From positions 2,046,001-2,110,000 of the forward strand of contig NZ_CP031010.1 of NCBI RefSeq assembly GCF_003584565.2: a stretch of DNA of 64,000 nucleotides, in the 5' to 3' direction. Source of the DNA: Alteromonas sp. RKMC-009 (GTDB lineage: Bacteria > Pseudomonadota > Gammaproteobacteria > Enterobacterales > Alteromonadaceae). Below, piece after piece: positions 56,313 to 64,000 of the stretch. Position numbers and translations under genes: made by a program. The first letter of the stretch is position 1. Each line of letters begins with the position of its first letter. The notes under the pieces are model-generated. The model made no database searches and had not been told where the DNA came from. It saw nothing but the letters and a program-made list of their open reading frames with translations.

Positions 56313-58061
56313 TTAATAGAAACTGATGTCGTCCATTGACATCCATACTGAATCACCGGCTTTACCGTGCTTTCCGGTCTCCAGCATCAGCAACTGTGCA
56401 CTGTCCAGTTTTCCGTCACAGAATGCACTGAAGGGTAACTGCACCGTTTGCCAGGCCGGGGTGGCTGAGAATGAGGTTTCACATTCGCCGCTGCCCGTTG
56501 TCAGGCTGACAAAATATGCTCCCTCGCCACGCACTGAAAGCGTGATGCCTTTATAAGCCGAAGCATCTACCGGAACTACAGCGCCCGGAGTAAAGTGCAT
56601 CCGTACTGAAGCTTCCGGTTCTTCCTTATTAGACAAAGCAGCCTGCATGAAATAGGCATAGCCACTGCCATCTTCTTTCGGCACCCGCTGAGACAATGAC
56701 CGGCTGTGTCCTACGCCGGTATCCCGGTGATTGATATACACCGTATTCAATGCCGTTCTGCCCGATGAAGACTCAAAATCATCAATCAATGCAGTGGCTT
56801 TTACCGCTGCCGGTAAGCCTTCGGGCTGCGGCGTGACAAGAGTGTTGTTACGCGCCTTCAGTTCGCCGTCAATCCAGACCTGTTCAACCTTGCGGGTATC
56901 TGAGATTGACTCCCAGGGTGTGCCGTCAATGATCACAAGATCAGCACGCTTACCGGCTTCCAGAGTCCCTCTGTCGTCCAGCAAGTTCAGGGCGGCAGCA
57001 CTGTTTCTGGTTGCGGCAACCAGTGCCTGCTCCGGCGTCAGCCCTCCGGCAACTAAAAGCTCCATCTCACGGTGAGTGGAACTGCCGTGTGGTGTTTTAG
57101 GCATACCGGCGTCAGTCCCTGTTGCTACAGGAATGCCAGCTTCACTGAACAACTTTAAGTTGTACATAGAGTGTTTCTGACGGTTGTCTGCCATGGCCAG
57201 TGCTTCTTCGTCGTAATAAGCCTTTTTCGCTTCTGTGACTTCATACACCGCCAGGCTGGGCGAATAGGTCATGTTAGCTGACAGCATGGCCTGAACCAGT
57301 TCTTCATCTGCGTCGCCGTCCTGAACAGCATGTACCAGCACATCCACACCGGCACCGGCAGCTTTCTTCGCACGATCCACTGTTACCACGTGAGCCACAA
57401 CAGGCAGACCCAGAGGGTGAGCAGCATCAGCCATGCCCTTCATGGTGAGTTCGTCCATGCTGGTATTTTCTTCCTTACGGCCATAGCGCCAGCCATCAGC
57501 AAATAATTTGATGAGATCGGGCTTATAGGGCGCCAGCGTTTTCATGGCAACAGCGGCATCTTCCGGAGTGGAAATTTTATACGTGGTGTGGTTATCTGCC
57601 CACATTGCGCCATGACCACCCGGTGTGCTCATTCTCGCAGCGAAAGCCACATGCGGGGCACTCAGGTTCGCCAGCCAGGCGCGCTTGGGTGCATAAGACT
57701 CTGGTGCAGAATGAAAATCGGTGACCGTGGTGACACCATGAATAACGTATTGCTCAGCAATGGCCGGAATAGAAGGAGGTTCACCACCCGGTGTCCAGTG
57801 CACGTGGATATCAAAAAAACCGGGTAACATGGCTTTGCCGCTGGCATCTATAACCTCAGCATTTCCCGCGTCACTGATGGAAGCGGCTATCTGACTGATG
57901 CGGCCGTCTTTTACCAGCACATCTGCAACGAAAGGTTTTTTACCCGTGCCGTCGAACAGCGTAGCCTGTTTAAAAAGGGTATCTGCACAGGCAGCGTTGA
58001 AAAGCGAAAAACAAAGAGAACCGGCCAGAACAAGAGATGAACCAGTTGGGCGTAAACGCAT
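56313..58061 (-). CDS. Secreted amidohydrolase with C-terminal CIA30-like domain
   Basis: 582 residues. Signal peptide (about 1-27). Amidohydrolase barrel (about 30-420): HVHW metal motif (near 91-93), Lys in DLIKLFADG (bridging lysine position), His in VAHVV and VHAV, and the Asp in GTDAG. Residues ~425-580 begin DDFESSSGRTALN and resemble the CIA30/galactose-binding-like sandwich seen after secreted imidazolonepropionase-type amidohydrolases in Alteromonadales. Substrate unknown; a cyclic amide or dipeptide is plausible. Weak ribosome site. Confidence 0.82.
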   Translation of the reverse strand: MRLRPTGSSLVLAGSLCFSLFNAACADTLFKQATLFDGTGKKPFVADVLVKDGRISQIAASISDAGNAEVIDASGKAMLPGFFDIHVHWTPGGEPPSIPAIAEQYVIHGVTTVTDFHSAPESYAPKRAWLANLSAPHVAFAARMSTPGGHGAMWADNHTTYKISTPEDAAVAMKTLAPYKPDLIKLFADGWRYGRKEENTSMDELTMKGMADAAHPLGLPVVAHVVTVDRAKKAAGAGVDVLVHAVQDGDADEELVQAMLSANMTYSPSLAVYEVTEAKKAYYDEEALAMADNRQKHSMYNLKLFSEAGIPVATGTDAGMPKTPHGSSTHREMELLVAGGLTPEQALVAATRNSAAALNLLDDRGTLEAGKRADLVIIDGTPWESISDTRKVEQVWIDGELKARNNTLVTPQPEGLPAAVKATALIDDFESSSGRTALNTVYINHRDTGVGHSRSLSQRVPKEDGSGYAYFMQAALSNKEEPEASVRMHFTPGAVVPVDASAYKGITLSVRGEGAYFVSLTTGSGECETSFSATPAWQTVQLPFSAFCDGKLDSAQLLMLETGKHGKAGDSVWMSMDDISFY

Positions 58062-58279
58062 AATAACAATCCGTATTGTTTGCTCAAGCGTTGGCAGCGC
58101 GTGAAGCGGGTAGGGCGTCCTGACAAATCCGATATTTGCAGATGGCTAACGGATAACCTACAGGCTAAAGATAAATCGCTAATAAAATGCGTTCTGTGAC
58201 ATATAGGCTATACTTTTGTTGTAGAGATTGTGGTTGCAAAAAGTAGCCGCTGTTTTTTCTCAGGTAGCAGGGAAACACC
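58062..58279. other. Divergent promoter region, amidohydrolase / GAF-GGDEF
   Basis: 218 bp with no gene. A -10-like TATACT near 58209-58214 lies about 70 bp before the TTG start of the GGDEF gene. No inverted repeat or known operator seen. Confidence 0.45.
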
Positions 58280-59425
58280 TTGAATAATCACAGTACACCT
58301 ATGTCAGCTCAGCCATTACTGAACAATCAGCTGGCCTTCACCGAATTGCTTTCAACACTGACCTCAAGATTAATCAATGTAAAACATGCTGAGCTGGATC
58401 CTCTGATAGAGCAGAGCCTTGGTGCATACGGAAAATTCCGTGGTGTTCAGCGGTGCTACCTGTTCCGTTTTTCTGCAGACAAAACCACCATGGCCAATAC
58501 CCATGAATGGGTAGCAAGTGGTGTGCAGCCCTATAAGCAGCAATTGCAGGGCGTGGTAACAACAGAGCTCCCTTACTTTACCCGCGCCATTTTCTCTGAG
58601 CAGCTGTTCAGAATAAATGATGTTAGTGATCTGCCGGAGGAAGCCGCCGGAGAAAAGGCGGAGTTTCAGCGTGAAAATATCAGTTCTATTTTGTGTGTTG
58701 CCATACGGATCAACGATGAGCTCACCGGATTTGTCGGTTGCGATGTGGTGGGTTCACCCTATGAGTGGCAGGACAACGACGTACGTTATCTTAAGCTCAT
58801 CGGCGAAATTCTGAGTAATACACTGGAAAGTCAGGCAAACCGCATCGCCCTCGAACGGGTAAGTAACGAATTACTGGCCGCGAATCAAAAGCTGGATGTA
58901 CTGGCAAATTCAGACGGCCTGACCGGTATTGCCAACCGGCGCTTTTTCGACAACAGTTTGCTAAAGGCCATCCGCCGATGTGCAAGAAGCTGCAACACGT
59001 TAAATCTGGTCATGCTGGATGTGGATTTTTTCAAACAGTACAACGACACATACGGCCACGTGGCCGGTGACGAAGTACTGAAAAAAATCAGTGAAGTATT
59101 GAGCAGGGTTGCCCGCAGACCGGATGATGTAGCAGCGCGGTATGGTGGAGAAGAGTTTGCTGTACTGTTGCCCTGTATTCCCGCTGAAGAAGCGCACAGT
59201 ATTACGCAAACGTTGCTGGATGAAATTGCTGCGCTGGCAATACCTTTTCCGGAATCTGCAGTGAGTGATTTTATCACTGTCAGCGCCGGCATTGCGTCTT
59301 TGCGTTGCGACAAAAACACCAGGCCGGTAGAGCTTATACTTCTGGCAGACAAAGCCCTTTACCGTGCAAAGCAAAACGGCAGAAAAGGAATTGTCCACGG
59401 AGAAGTGAATAATACGCAGGGTTGA
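58280..59425 (+). CDS. GAF-domain diguanylate cyclase
   Basis: 381 residues, TTG start with AGGG eight bases upstream (an ATG at 58301 has none). N-terminal GAF domain (about 40-195), a short coiled linker, GGDEF domain (about 215-375) with active-site GGEEF at 289-293 and an RxxD inhibitory site (RPDD) five residues before. Cytoplasmic c-di-GMP producer responding to an unknown small ligand. Third c-di-GMP enzyme in the window. Confidence 0.92.
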   Translation: MNNHSTPMSAQPLLNNQLAFTELLSTLTSRLINVKHAELDPLIEQSLGAYGKFRGVQRCYLFRFSADKTTMANTHEWVASGVQPYKQQLQGVVTTELPYFTRAIFSEQLFRINDVSDLPEEAAGEKAEFQRENISSILCVAIRINDELTGFVGCDVVGSPYEWQDNDVRYLKLIGEILSNTLESQANRIALERVSNELLAANQKLDVLANSDGLTGIANRRFFDNSLLKAIRRCARSCNTLNLVMLDVDFFKQYNDTYGHVAGDEVLKKISEVLSRVARRPDDVAARYGGEEFAVLLPCIPAEEAHSITQTLLDEIAALAIPFPESAVSDFITVSAGIASLRCDKNTRPVELILLADKALYRAKQNGRKGIVHGEVNNTQG

Positions 59426-59523
59426 TTCAGATCGGGTTTTAAGAAAAAAGCAGCCCTTTCACCTTGATCCCCGACGCTGAAAAGGAATAATACGTCATTC
59501 AGTTCATCTTCCGGAGTTTTCTG

Positions 59524-59742
59524 GTGAAATACCTTCCGCTTTTACCGTTATTTTTGTTCGCTGCCCCCTCTTATGCAGCAACCGGCACCACCTTCATCGG
59601 TATGATCATCGTTGTGGTTTTTGTCACCATTATGCTGGTCCTTTATTTCCTCGTGGTAACCGAAGCCGGCAGCAAAAACAAAGACAACAATGACAGTGAG
59701 CAGGCTGCCCCGGCGGAAGAGCACAGTAAAAAAGAGCGTTAA
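59524..59742 (+). CDS. Small single-span membrane protein
   Basis: 72 residues, GTG start with CGGAG in the leader. A signal-like N-terminus (1-18, ending SYA), one strong transmembrane helix (about 22-45), then an acidic and lysine-rich C-terminal tail. No family recognised. Confidence 0.65.
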   Translation: MKYLPLLPLFLFAAPSYAATGTTFIGMIIVVVFVTIMLVLYFLVVTEAGSKNKDNNDSEQAAPAEEHSKKER

Positions 59743-59888
59743 TCCGCTGATTCAGCGTATTAGCACTATTTTGGCTATTTTCTGCTCCGCAAAGTATTCT
59801 CAGGTGAAGTTTACTAAGTGAAAAAGCCGTGAATCATGTATCCTTGGCAACTTCATAAAAAGTTGTCAGTTAAAGGTTATTCCCCGTT

Positions 59889-60644
59889 ATGAGTTCAGAT
59901 CAGGCAAAACGTCTTAATAAATACATCAGTGACACCGGTCACTGTTCCCGGCGCGAAGCAGATAAACTCATCGAACAAAAACGGGTAACCATTAATGATA
60001 AGCTCCCTGAACTGGGCACCAAAGTGGCGCCGGGGGATAAAGTCAAAGTTGACGGTAAGCTTATAGGTGCGGTGGCTGCGGATAAATCAGACCGGATTTA
60101 CATCATGTATAACAAACCGGTTGGTATTACCTGTACAACGGAACGTCATGTCAAAGGCAATATCATCGACGCGATAGGCCATAAAGAGCGGATATTCCCC
60201 ATCGGTCGTCTCGACAAACCTTCTGAAGGCCTGATCCTGCTCACCAGTGACGGCGACATTGTGAATAAAATCCTGCGGGCAGAAAACGCCCATGATAAAG
60301 AATATGATGTGACTGTGAATCAGCCCATCAGCGGACGCTTTTTACAAAAAATGTCCCGTGGCGTACCCATCCTCGGCACAGTCACCAAACCCTGTCAGCT
60401 TGAATCCCGTGGCCGTGATCGCTTCACCATTATCCTGACTCAGGGGTTAAACCGCCAAATCCGCCGTATGTGCGAATTCCTCGGCTACGAAGTGACCAAA
60501 CTGAAACGCACACGCATCATGCACCTGACTTTAGGTAATCTTCGACCGGGTCAGTGGCGTAACCTCACTGAAAAGGAACTGGATTTACTAAATAAAGCTG
60601 TGCGGGGTTCTAAAAAGACTGCGCCGGAGAAAGCGGAGAAGTAA
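59889..60644 (+). CDS. rluF: 23S rRNA pseudouridine synthase RluF
   Basis: 251 residues. N-terminal S4 RNA-binding domain (RLNKYISDTGHCSRREADKLIEQ), then the RsuA/RluF catalytic domain with the Asp in IGRLDKPSEGL, KEYDVTVN and LNRQIRRMCEFLGYEVTKLKRTRIM. Close to E. coli RluF, which modifies U2604. Shorter than E. coli RluF by the basic C-terminal tail. Last core-genome gene before the island. Confidence 0.92.
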   Translation: MSSDQAKRLNKYISDTGHCSRREADKLIEQKRVTINDKLPELGTKVAPGDKVKVDGKLIGAVAADKSDRIYIMYNKPVGITCTTERHVKGNIIDAIGHKERIFPIGRLDKPSEGLILLTSDGDIVNKILRAENAHDKEYDVTVNQPISGRFLQKMSRGVPILGTVTKPCQLESRGRDRFTIILTQGLNRQIRRMCEFLGYEVTKLKRTRIMHLTLGNLRPGQWRNLTEKELDLLNKAVRGSKKTAPEKAEK

Positions 60645-60663
60645 AACTGCTTACACCCGAAAT

Positions 60664-60702
60664 GAAAAAGGGACGTAACTCATTGATATTGAGCTACATC
60701 CC
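60664..60702 (-). terminator. Orphaned ssrA terminator
   Basis: On the minus strand, GGGATGTAGCTCA (60702-60690) pairs with TGAGTTACGTCCC (60682-60670) using two G-U wobbles, followed by TTTTT (60669-60665). The same pair on the plus strand would have two mismatches, so it is a minus-strand terminator. It follows an ssrA 3'-end remnant and no gene, which is the expected scar of island insertion at ssrA. Confidence 0.8.
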
Positions 60703-60710
60703 TTCGATGT

Positions 60711-60724
60711 TGGTGGAGCTGGCG
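60711..60724 (-). other. attachment-site remnant: last 14 nt of tmRNA (ssrA)
   Basis: On the minus strand CGCCAGCTCCACCA equals the 3' end of tmRNA, including the discriminator-proximal acceptor strand and CCA. The T-arm that should precede it (at 60725 and above on this strand) is absent. A terminator with its T tract follows downstream. This is the distal att core left after integration; the rebuilt ssrA should lie at the far right end of the island. A 5-bp inverted flank (GATGT/ACATC) brackets it. Confidence 0.75.
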
Positions 60725-60881
60725 ACATCTGAATTAGATGTCTAAATCATTGTAATTTTTGGTGTATTTTATTTTTATTGATTGCTAGTCCCACAAAACG
60801 TACCACATAAAGTTAATTTTACCTTTGTAAGAAACTCCTATTCGTACATACCCAACAACTATAGCAATCAGGGGCTTTTCG

Positions 60882-61097
60882 TTACTTCTTCATCGTCCGG
60901 CCTGTCGCAATTTGTACCAGCGTAAGCTGTGCTACTGCCAACATTTCACCGTCTTTAGCATTGGCTTTGTATTGGCAGTTGTCAGGCTCAGTAATACCGC
61001 CATAGGTCACCGTCTGCGTTAACTTCCTTTTGCCGGTTATGGTTCTGTATCCTGTTACCACTTCGCCGTTCGCCACGGCGTTAATATACTCATTCAT
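60882..61097 (-). CDS. Small island protein, unknown
   Basis: 71 residues; ATG with AAGGG eight to nine bases upstream. No known family, no membrane segment. First gene inside the island. Coding is plausible from the ribosome site and the absence of an overlapping alternative. Confidence 0.5.
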   Translation of the reverse strand: MNEYINAVANGEVVTGYRTITGKRKLTQTVTYGGITEPDNCQYKANAKDGEMLAVAQLTLVQIATGRTMKK

Positions 61098-61506
61098 TGG
61101 TTACACCCTTACATATTAAAAGGAATGGTCAGGCTATCCGTTAGCGAAAAGCAGGACTAGGGCAAGAAATAGTTTATGAGTTGCGGAGTGCTGATAAAGG
61201 GCAACGGTGTTGCTAAGTAATGCTTAGACAATTTCCCCTGCCCAGGTACTTAAGAAAGCTATAGTTTGGTAAGTGACTAGAACCTGTCAAAACCTGACAT
61301 CAAACTCTTATATTTCGCGGATATTTAAACCTTATAAAGGTCTGAAACGGACTCCTGAGAAAATCCGCAACTGTGAACACTATAGGCGTGAACGAAAGCA
61401 GCCGACTTCTAACGCTTTAACAGCATCAGCGACTGTAAGACAAGTATCCTCAATCGCCTATACAGCGCCGGTTATGATTGTATCCGTGAAGGTTTAGGCT
61501 GCGGTC
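61098..61506. other. Island stretch without a convincing gene
   Basis: 409 bp. A 74-codon plus-strand frame at 61273-61497 starts at GTG with no ribosome site, and its product has no recognisable pattern, so I do not call it. Direct AACCTG repeats occur near 61282-61300. No tRNA-like structure or terminator seen. Confidence 0.45.
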
Positions 61507-61731
61507 TCAACTCTGCTTATTTTCCGCAATCTTGTTTTCAGCTTCCTCAGCTTCGCCTAACAGGTCATTCATTGCCCAAATAGCACTTTGAATAATTTGG
61601 TCATTAAGCCTTCCATCATCTTCAAAGTGTGATTGAAGTAACATTCCAATCGCGTGAGCTTTAGTAATGTTATTGCTTTTGATGTTCTCAAGATCGATGT
61701 TCATATTTGTATTCAAATGCTCATTAGTCAT
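61507..61731 (-). CDS. Small acidic island protein, unknown
   Basis: 74 residues from ATG 61731 with GAGGA six to seven bases before; an in-frame start ten codons earlier is less supported. Acidic, helical, ending in charged residues (GEAEEAENKIAENKQS). Divergent from the YlcI/YnfO-like gene; the two share the repeat-containing intergenic region, a layout typical of phage and plasmid control regions. Function not assignable. Confidence 0.6.
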   Translation of the reverse strand: MTNEHLNTNMNIDLENIKSNNITKAHAIGMLLQSHFEDDGRLNDQIIQSAIWAMNDLLGEAEEAENKIAENKQS

Positions 61732-61754
61732 GATTGTTTCCTCATAGTTTTGTT

Positions 61755-61783
61755 TTGTCATTAGTGAAATGTTTAACTATAGT
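61755..61783 (+). promoter_or_regulatory. Promoter of the YlcI/YnfO-like gene
   Basis: -35 TTGTCA (61755-61760), 17-bp spacer, -10 TATAGT (61778-61783). Start expected near 61790, inside the first direct repeat. Confidence 0.65.
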
Positions 61784-61786
61784 TTC

Positions 61787-61822
61787 GGTACACACCCAAT
61801 ATAAAAGTGGTACACACCCAAT
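61787..61822 (+). repeat. Two direct repeats GGTACACACCCAAT, 22 bp apart
   Basis: Copies at 61787-61800 and 61809-61822. The period of 22 bp is about two DNA turns, so bound proteins would lie on the same face. The first covers the predicted transcription start, the second covers the ATG at 61821. Candidate operator for an autoregulator, probably the RHH-like protein encoded just downstream. Confidence 0.75.
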
Positions 61823-61994
61823 GCAAGAGAGAAATTCACCAAAGCGTTCAGATGAGCGTTCTGGCTCTACTCGTAAAAATATCCGTTTCGAAGATTCGCT
61901 ACTTGAGCGGGTAGAAGATAATCGGCAATCCACCAGCGAAAGCTTTTCTGAATGGGTAAAAACTGCATGTGAGTTAAGGTTGCAGCAGAAGTAG
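61821..61994 (+). CDS. YlcI/YnfO-like small phage-type protein (RHH-like)
   Basis: 57 residues from ATG 61821. Contains STRKNIRFEDSLLERVEDNRQ...ESFSEWVKTACELRL, the pattern of the short YlcI/YnfO family and of ribbon-helix-helix DNA-binding proteins carried by prophages and islands. No ribosome site before the ATG; the ATG lies within the second GGTACACACCCAAT repeat. A longer in-frame reading from 61734 starts upstream of the promoter and is rejected. Confidence 0.6.
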   Translation: MQERNSPKRSDERSGSTRKNIRFEDSLLERVEDNRQSTSESFSEWVKTACELRLQQK

Positions 61995-62024
61995 GACTCT
62001 AAAGAAAGCGCCCACTGCGACTGC

Positions 62025-62339
62025 CTACTGAACCGCAATACTGGTTAAGCGGTCTCCCCATCGCCCTCGTTGGTTTTGTATGGCTTCTTCATCGCTAGTA
62101 CTAACAGGGTCTAGACAAGTAATCGCTTTACCATCAATAACCAGGCGCAAAACCTTCATTGCCTTTCGTTTCTGAATGATTGGTATTAACTTAGGTTTCC
62201 ACTCCCTCAATAAATCGGCAAGTTCAGATGTAAGCTGGTGGTCTCTATCACCAGTGCCTGAAACGATTAGAAAACCGCAATCAACTGTCAGCGAAATGCC
62301 CTGCTTTTCAACCTCACAGATTAGTTCTTGGGCGTTCAT
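62025..62339 (-). CDS. TubC N-terminal docking-domain-like protein
   Basis: 104 residues from ATG 62339, overlapping the DUF3631 stop as ATGA. Residues 1-55 (NAQELICEVEKQGISLTVDCGFLIVSG...LADLLREWKPKLIPII) follow the short TubC docking fold that recurs next to DUF3631 and Toprim genes on plasmids and islands. There it is not linked to polyketide assembly and its function is unknown. Residues 60-104 resemble no family. Confidence 0.65.
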   Translation of the reverse strand: MNAQELICEVEKQGISLTVDCGFLIVSGTGDRDHQLTSELADLLREWKPKLIPIIQKRKAMKVLRLVIDGKAITCLDPVSTSDEEAIQNQRGRWGDRLTSIAVQ

Positions 62340-63811
62340 ATTTTTGTACTCCAAGGGAGGGGAGAGCCGTTTACCCTGTTTTTATTCGTCACCTCGTCAC
62401 CTCCTGCATTATTATTGGCCTGTAGCCTTTTTTCGTTCGTCACCTTGTTATATGAGGTGACGTTTTCAAAATCGCTGTAAGCCCCGCCATTACTGGAAGG
62501 TGACGAGGTGACGTTTGAAATAGGGGGGATAGGGAGATACCGCTCAAAAGCGTCTTGAAAATCAGATACGGTGTATCCTTTTTTTGTTATTCCTCCAAGC
62601 TTCCTCGTTCCTGAGTGGATGCCAAAATCCTTTAGTTTTGTGGTTAGTTGCCGTTGGGTGAGTGGTCTGCCTCGGTTGTAATTTAACCAAGGTGCATCTT
62701 CAATGTTTAATAATTGCTCTACCAAGTCAGCAGAAAAAATATGCTTTGAGTGAACTGGTTCAAGAAGTTCTCTTATGTCGCTCAAAAGTTCCTGATTAAT
62801 GCTTAAGCTATCTTCCAGATTTAACGATGCTAAAGCTGCTTGCCTGGCTTTATCAGGCCATACGCCACCAGCCAGATCCGCTATTGCGAGAAGTGGCTCC
62901 CAATTATCGGCGTCTCGGTTTTGCAATGCTGGTGGTAGGGTTGGCAAGTAAGAAGCTAACAGCTGGCCGTTGTCATCTGCCCATCTTGCTAGTTGGCTTT
63001 TTACTTCCTCAAAATCCTTTTTGCTGGTTTTCAAACGGCTAGTTTGTTCGTCTGGTCTTTTACGTCTGAGAATTAAGTTAATCGAACGGCTCTCTATGGT
63101 TCCTGCTCGCTTACCTATTCCGCAAAGTGCTTTAGCTCCCCAAACACTGAATCTCTGCGGCTCGTGGTCATCACCTACACAACGAATCACATATGCACTG
63201 TCGCGGGTATGTCCGGCATTGATAATTCCCCGTAAAGCTTCGTCATCATCTGCGAAGCTATCTGCTTCATCAATGAGGAGGGTAGGTTGCCACTCCTCTA
63301 CTATTCTGAATAATGCGCTTGATGTTGTGTTACTGGTTGTAAGGGGCTTGTATGCCAGTTTGCCAATGAAAGCTAGAAGGGTCGATTTGCCACAGTTTTT
63401 CTCAGGCGCGGTTATATTGGCAATTGGCAAGCAATCAACGTGATCAGTTAACCAAGTCAGGGCTATCCATAGACTGACAGAGGTTCGTGTGTGCTGTTCA
63501 CAGATAACATGCTTAATGCTAAGTGTTTCGATCCGGCTTAATAGTGCATCGCCGCTCACTGGCTCGAATGATGGCTGTACTGTCTCAAACAAACCATAAT
63601 CCGCAGTGCGTTCACTTTCTGCTTTCCTCGCCTTTTTTACTTCGTCATCTAAAACCTTAGCTCTGATATTAAGCGCCTTTGCTGCGCGGTCTCTGGCCTG
63701 CTCATAGTCCAAAACAGGCAAGGACGATAAAATATCAATCGCTTTGGTGTTTTCCATACCGCTGAAATCTATTTCAGGCTTTTGTGCTTGTTGTTCAACG
63801 ATGTTGCTCAT
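62336..63811 (-). CDS. DUF3631 domain protein (replication helicase-like ATPase)
   Basis: 491 residues from ATG 63811, which overlaps the upstream Toprim stop (TAATG); an in-frame TTG at 63859 would overlap the Toprim gene deeply. P-loop ATPase: Walker A APEKNCGKST and Walker B TLLIDEADSF, with SNTTSSALFRIVEEWQP between, matching the DUF3631 replication-associated family of plasmids, prophages and satellites. Translationally coupled to the Toprim gene before and the TubC-like gene after. Likely loads or unwinds DNA at the element's origin. Confidence 0.85.
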   Translation of the reverse strand: MSNIVEQQAQKPEIDFSGMENTKAIDILSSLPVLDYEQARDRAAKALNIRAKVLDDEVKKARKAESERTADYGLFETVQPSFEPVSGDALLSRIETLSIKHVICEQHTRTSVSLWIALTWLTDHVDCLPIANITAPEKNCGKSTLLAFIGKLAYKPLTTSNTTSSALFRIVEEWQPTLLIDEADSFADDDEALRGIINAGHTRDSAYVIRCVGDDHEPQRFSVWGAKALCGIGKRAGTIESRSINLILRRKRPDEQTSRLKTSKKDFEEVKSQLARWADDNGQLLASYLPTLPPALQNRDADNWEPLLAIADLAGGVWPDKARQAALASLNLEDSLSINQELLSDIRELLEPVHSKHIFSADLVEQLLNIEDAPWLNYNRGRPLTQRQLTTKLKDFGIHSGTRKLGGITKKGYTVSDFQDAFERYLPIPPISNVTSSPSSNGGAYSDFENVTSYNKVTNEKRLQANNNAGGDEVTNKNRVNGSPLPWSTKI

Positions 63812-64000
63812 TAGGCCGATGCTCCTTCCTTCAATGAATTTAGGTAGTAGTCGTTCCAATCAGTCATACCTCGTTTTTTCTGTTCCAGCGTGAAGGGCGG
63901 GTAACTTACCTTGGCATTGATAGCAACAGCTGCGGCGGCTGCTTTCTCTTGTCCTGGATTAGTGCCATGTTTGGTAAACGTCAGGTAATCATCATCTCCA
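63811..64000 (-). CDS. Toprim-domain primase-like protein (C-terminal fragment)
   Basis: The frame is open from the right edge; only the last 62 residues are visible. DDDYLTFTKHGTNPGQEKAAAAAVAINAKVSYPPF and TDWNDYY match the end of the Toprim domain of plasmid/phage DNA primases (DxD-type metal segment, then the conserved DWND-like tail). It is the upstream partner of the DUF3631 ATPase, forming a primase-helicase module. Confidence 0.75.
   Translation of the reverse strand, partial: GDDDYLTFTKHGTNPGQEKAAAAAVAINAKVSYPPFTLEQKKRGMTDWNDYYLNSLKEGASA

Noticed and set aside
61273-61497. 74-codon plus-strand ORF in the island
   Set aside because: GTG start with no ribosome site, no recognisable pattern, and atypical composition; more likely chance.

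Overview
The window is chromosomal DNA of a marine-type gammaproteobacterium, most likely an Alteromonadaceae member (Alteromonas or close kin). The evidence is the rimP-nusA-infB-rbfA-truB-rpsO order, initiator tRNAs with gammaproteobacterial features, DUF3718 secreted proteins, a TonB-dependent receptor with a cluttered outer-membrane repertoire, many c-di-GMP proteins, and mid-range GC with tightly overlapping operons.

Layout. 1-4 kb: end of recB and all of recD (RecBCD). 4-9 kb: two M14/AstE-like proteins flanking a secreted zinc metalloprotease. 9-14 kb: molybdenum cofactor and molybdate uptake block (moeB on the minus strand; moaB-moaC-moaD-moaE-modA-modB-modC as one overlapping plus-strand operon). 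14-18 kb: hemN with a well-placed FNR-type promoter, and a large TonB-dependent receptor. 18.2-20.2 kb: three small secreted-protein genes (two near-identical DUF3718 paralogues) that share 5' and 3' untranslated elements. 20.4-25.6 kb: phhB, two identical tRNA-fMet genes, and an MHYT hybrid histidine kinase followed by an HD-GYP response regulator. 25.6-32.4 kb: the rimP-to-rpsO translation operon. 32.5-42.5 kb: coiled-coil membrane protein, GNAT-nitrilase fusion, PHD2-like oxygenase, a hybrid kinase with an ethylene-receptor-like membrane domain, a divergent REC-GGDEF protein, and a receiver-TPR protein without its phospho-acceptor. 42.5-45.2 kb: ahpCF. 45.2-50.6 kb: TetR-controlled RND efflux operon. 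50.6-52.8 kb: Fur-box-preceded PepSY membrane operon. 52.8-60.6 kb: ygiQ, a proline-rich small protein, EVE protein, amidohydrolase, GAF-GGDEF cyclase, small membrane protein, rluF. 60.66-64 kb: a 14-bp remnant of the ssrA 3' end plus its orphaned terminator marks the left end of a genomic island. The island holds small hypothetical genes, a YlcI/YnfO-like protein with duplicated operator-like sites, and a Toprim/DUF3631/TubC-like replication module that runs off the right edge.

How the genes work together. The most striking theme is c-di-GMP signalling driven by membrane kinases whose sensor domains are expected to bind copper and small gases. An MHYT kinase sits directly upstream of a c-di-GMP phosphodiesterase (HD-GYP). 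An ethylene-receptor-like kinase, with all seven ETR1 ethylene-site residues at exact spacing, is divergent from a diguanylate cyclase. Redox and anaerobic metabolism is a second theme (molybdenum cofactor, hemN with an FNR site, an M14-like gene with an FNR site, ahpCF, PHD-like oxygenase). The island at the right is a classic ssrA-integrated element; its intact ssrA should lie beyond the right edge.
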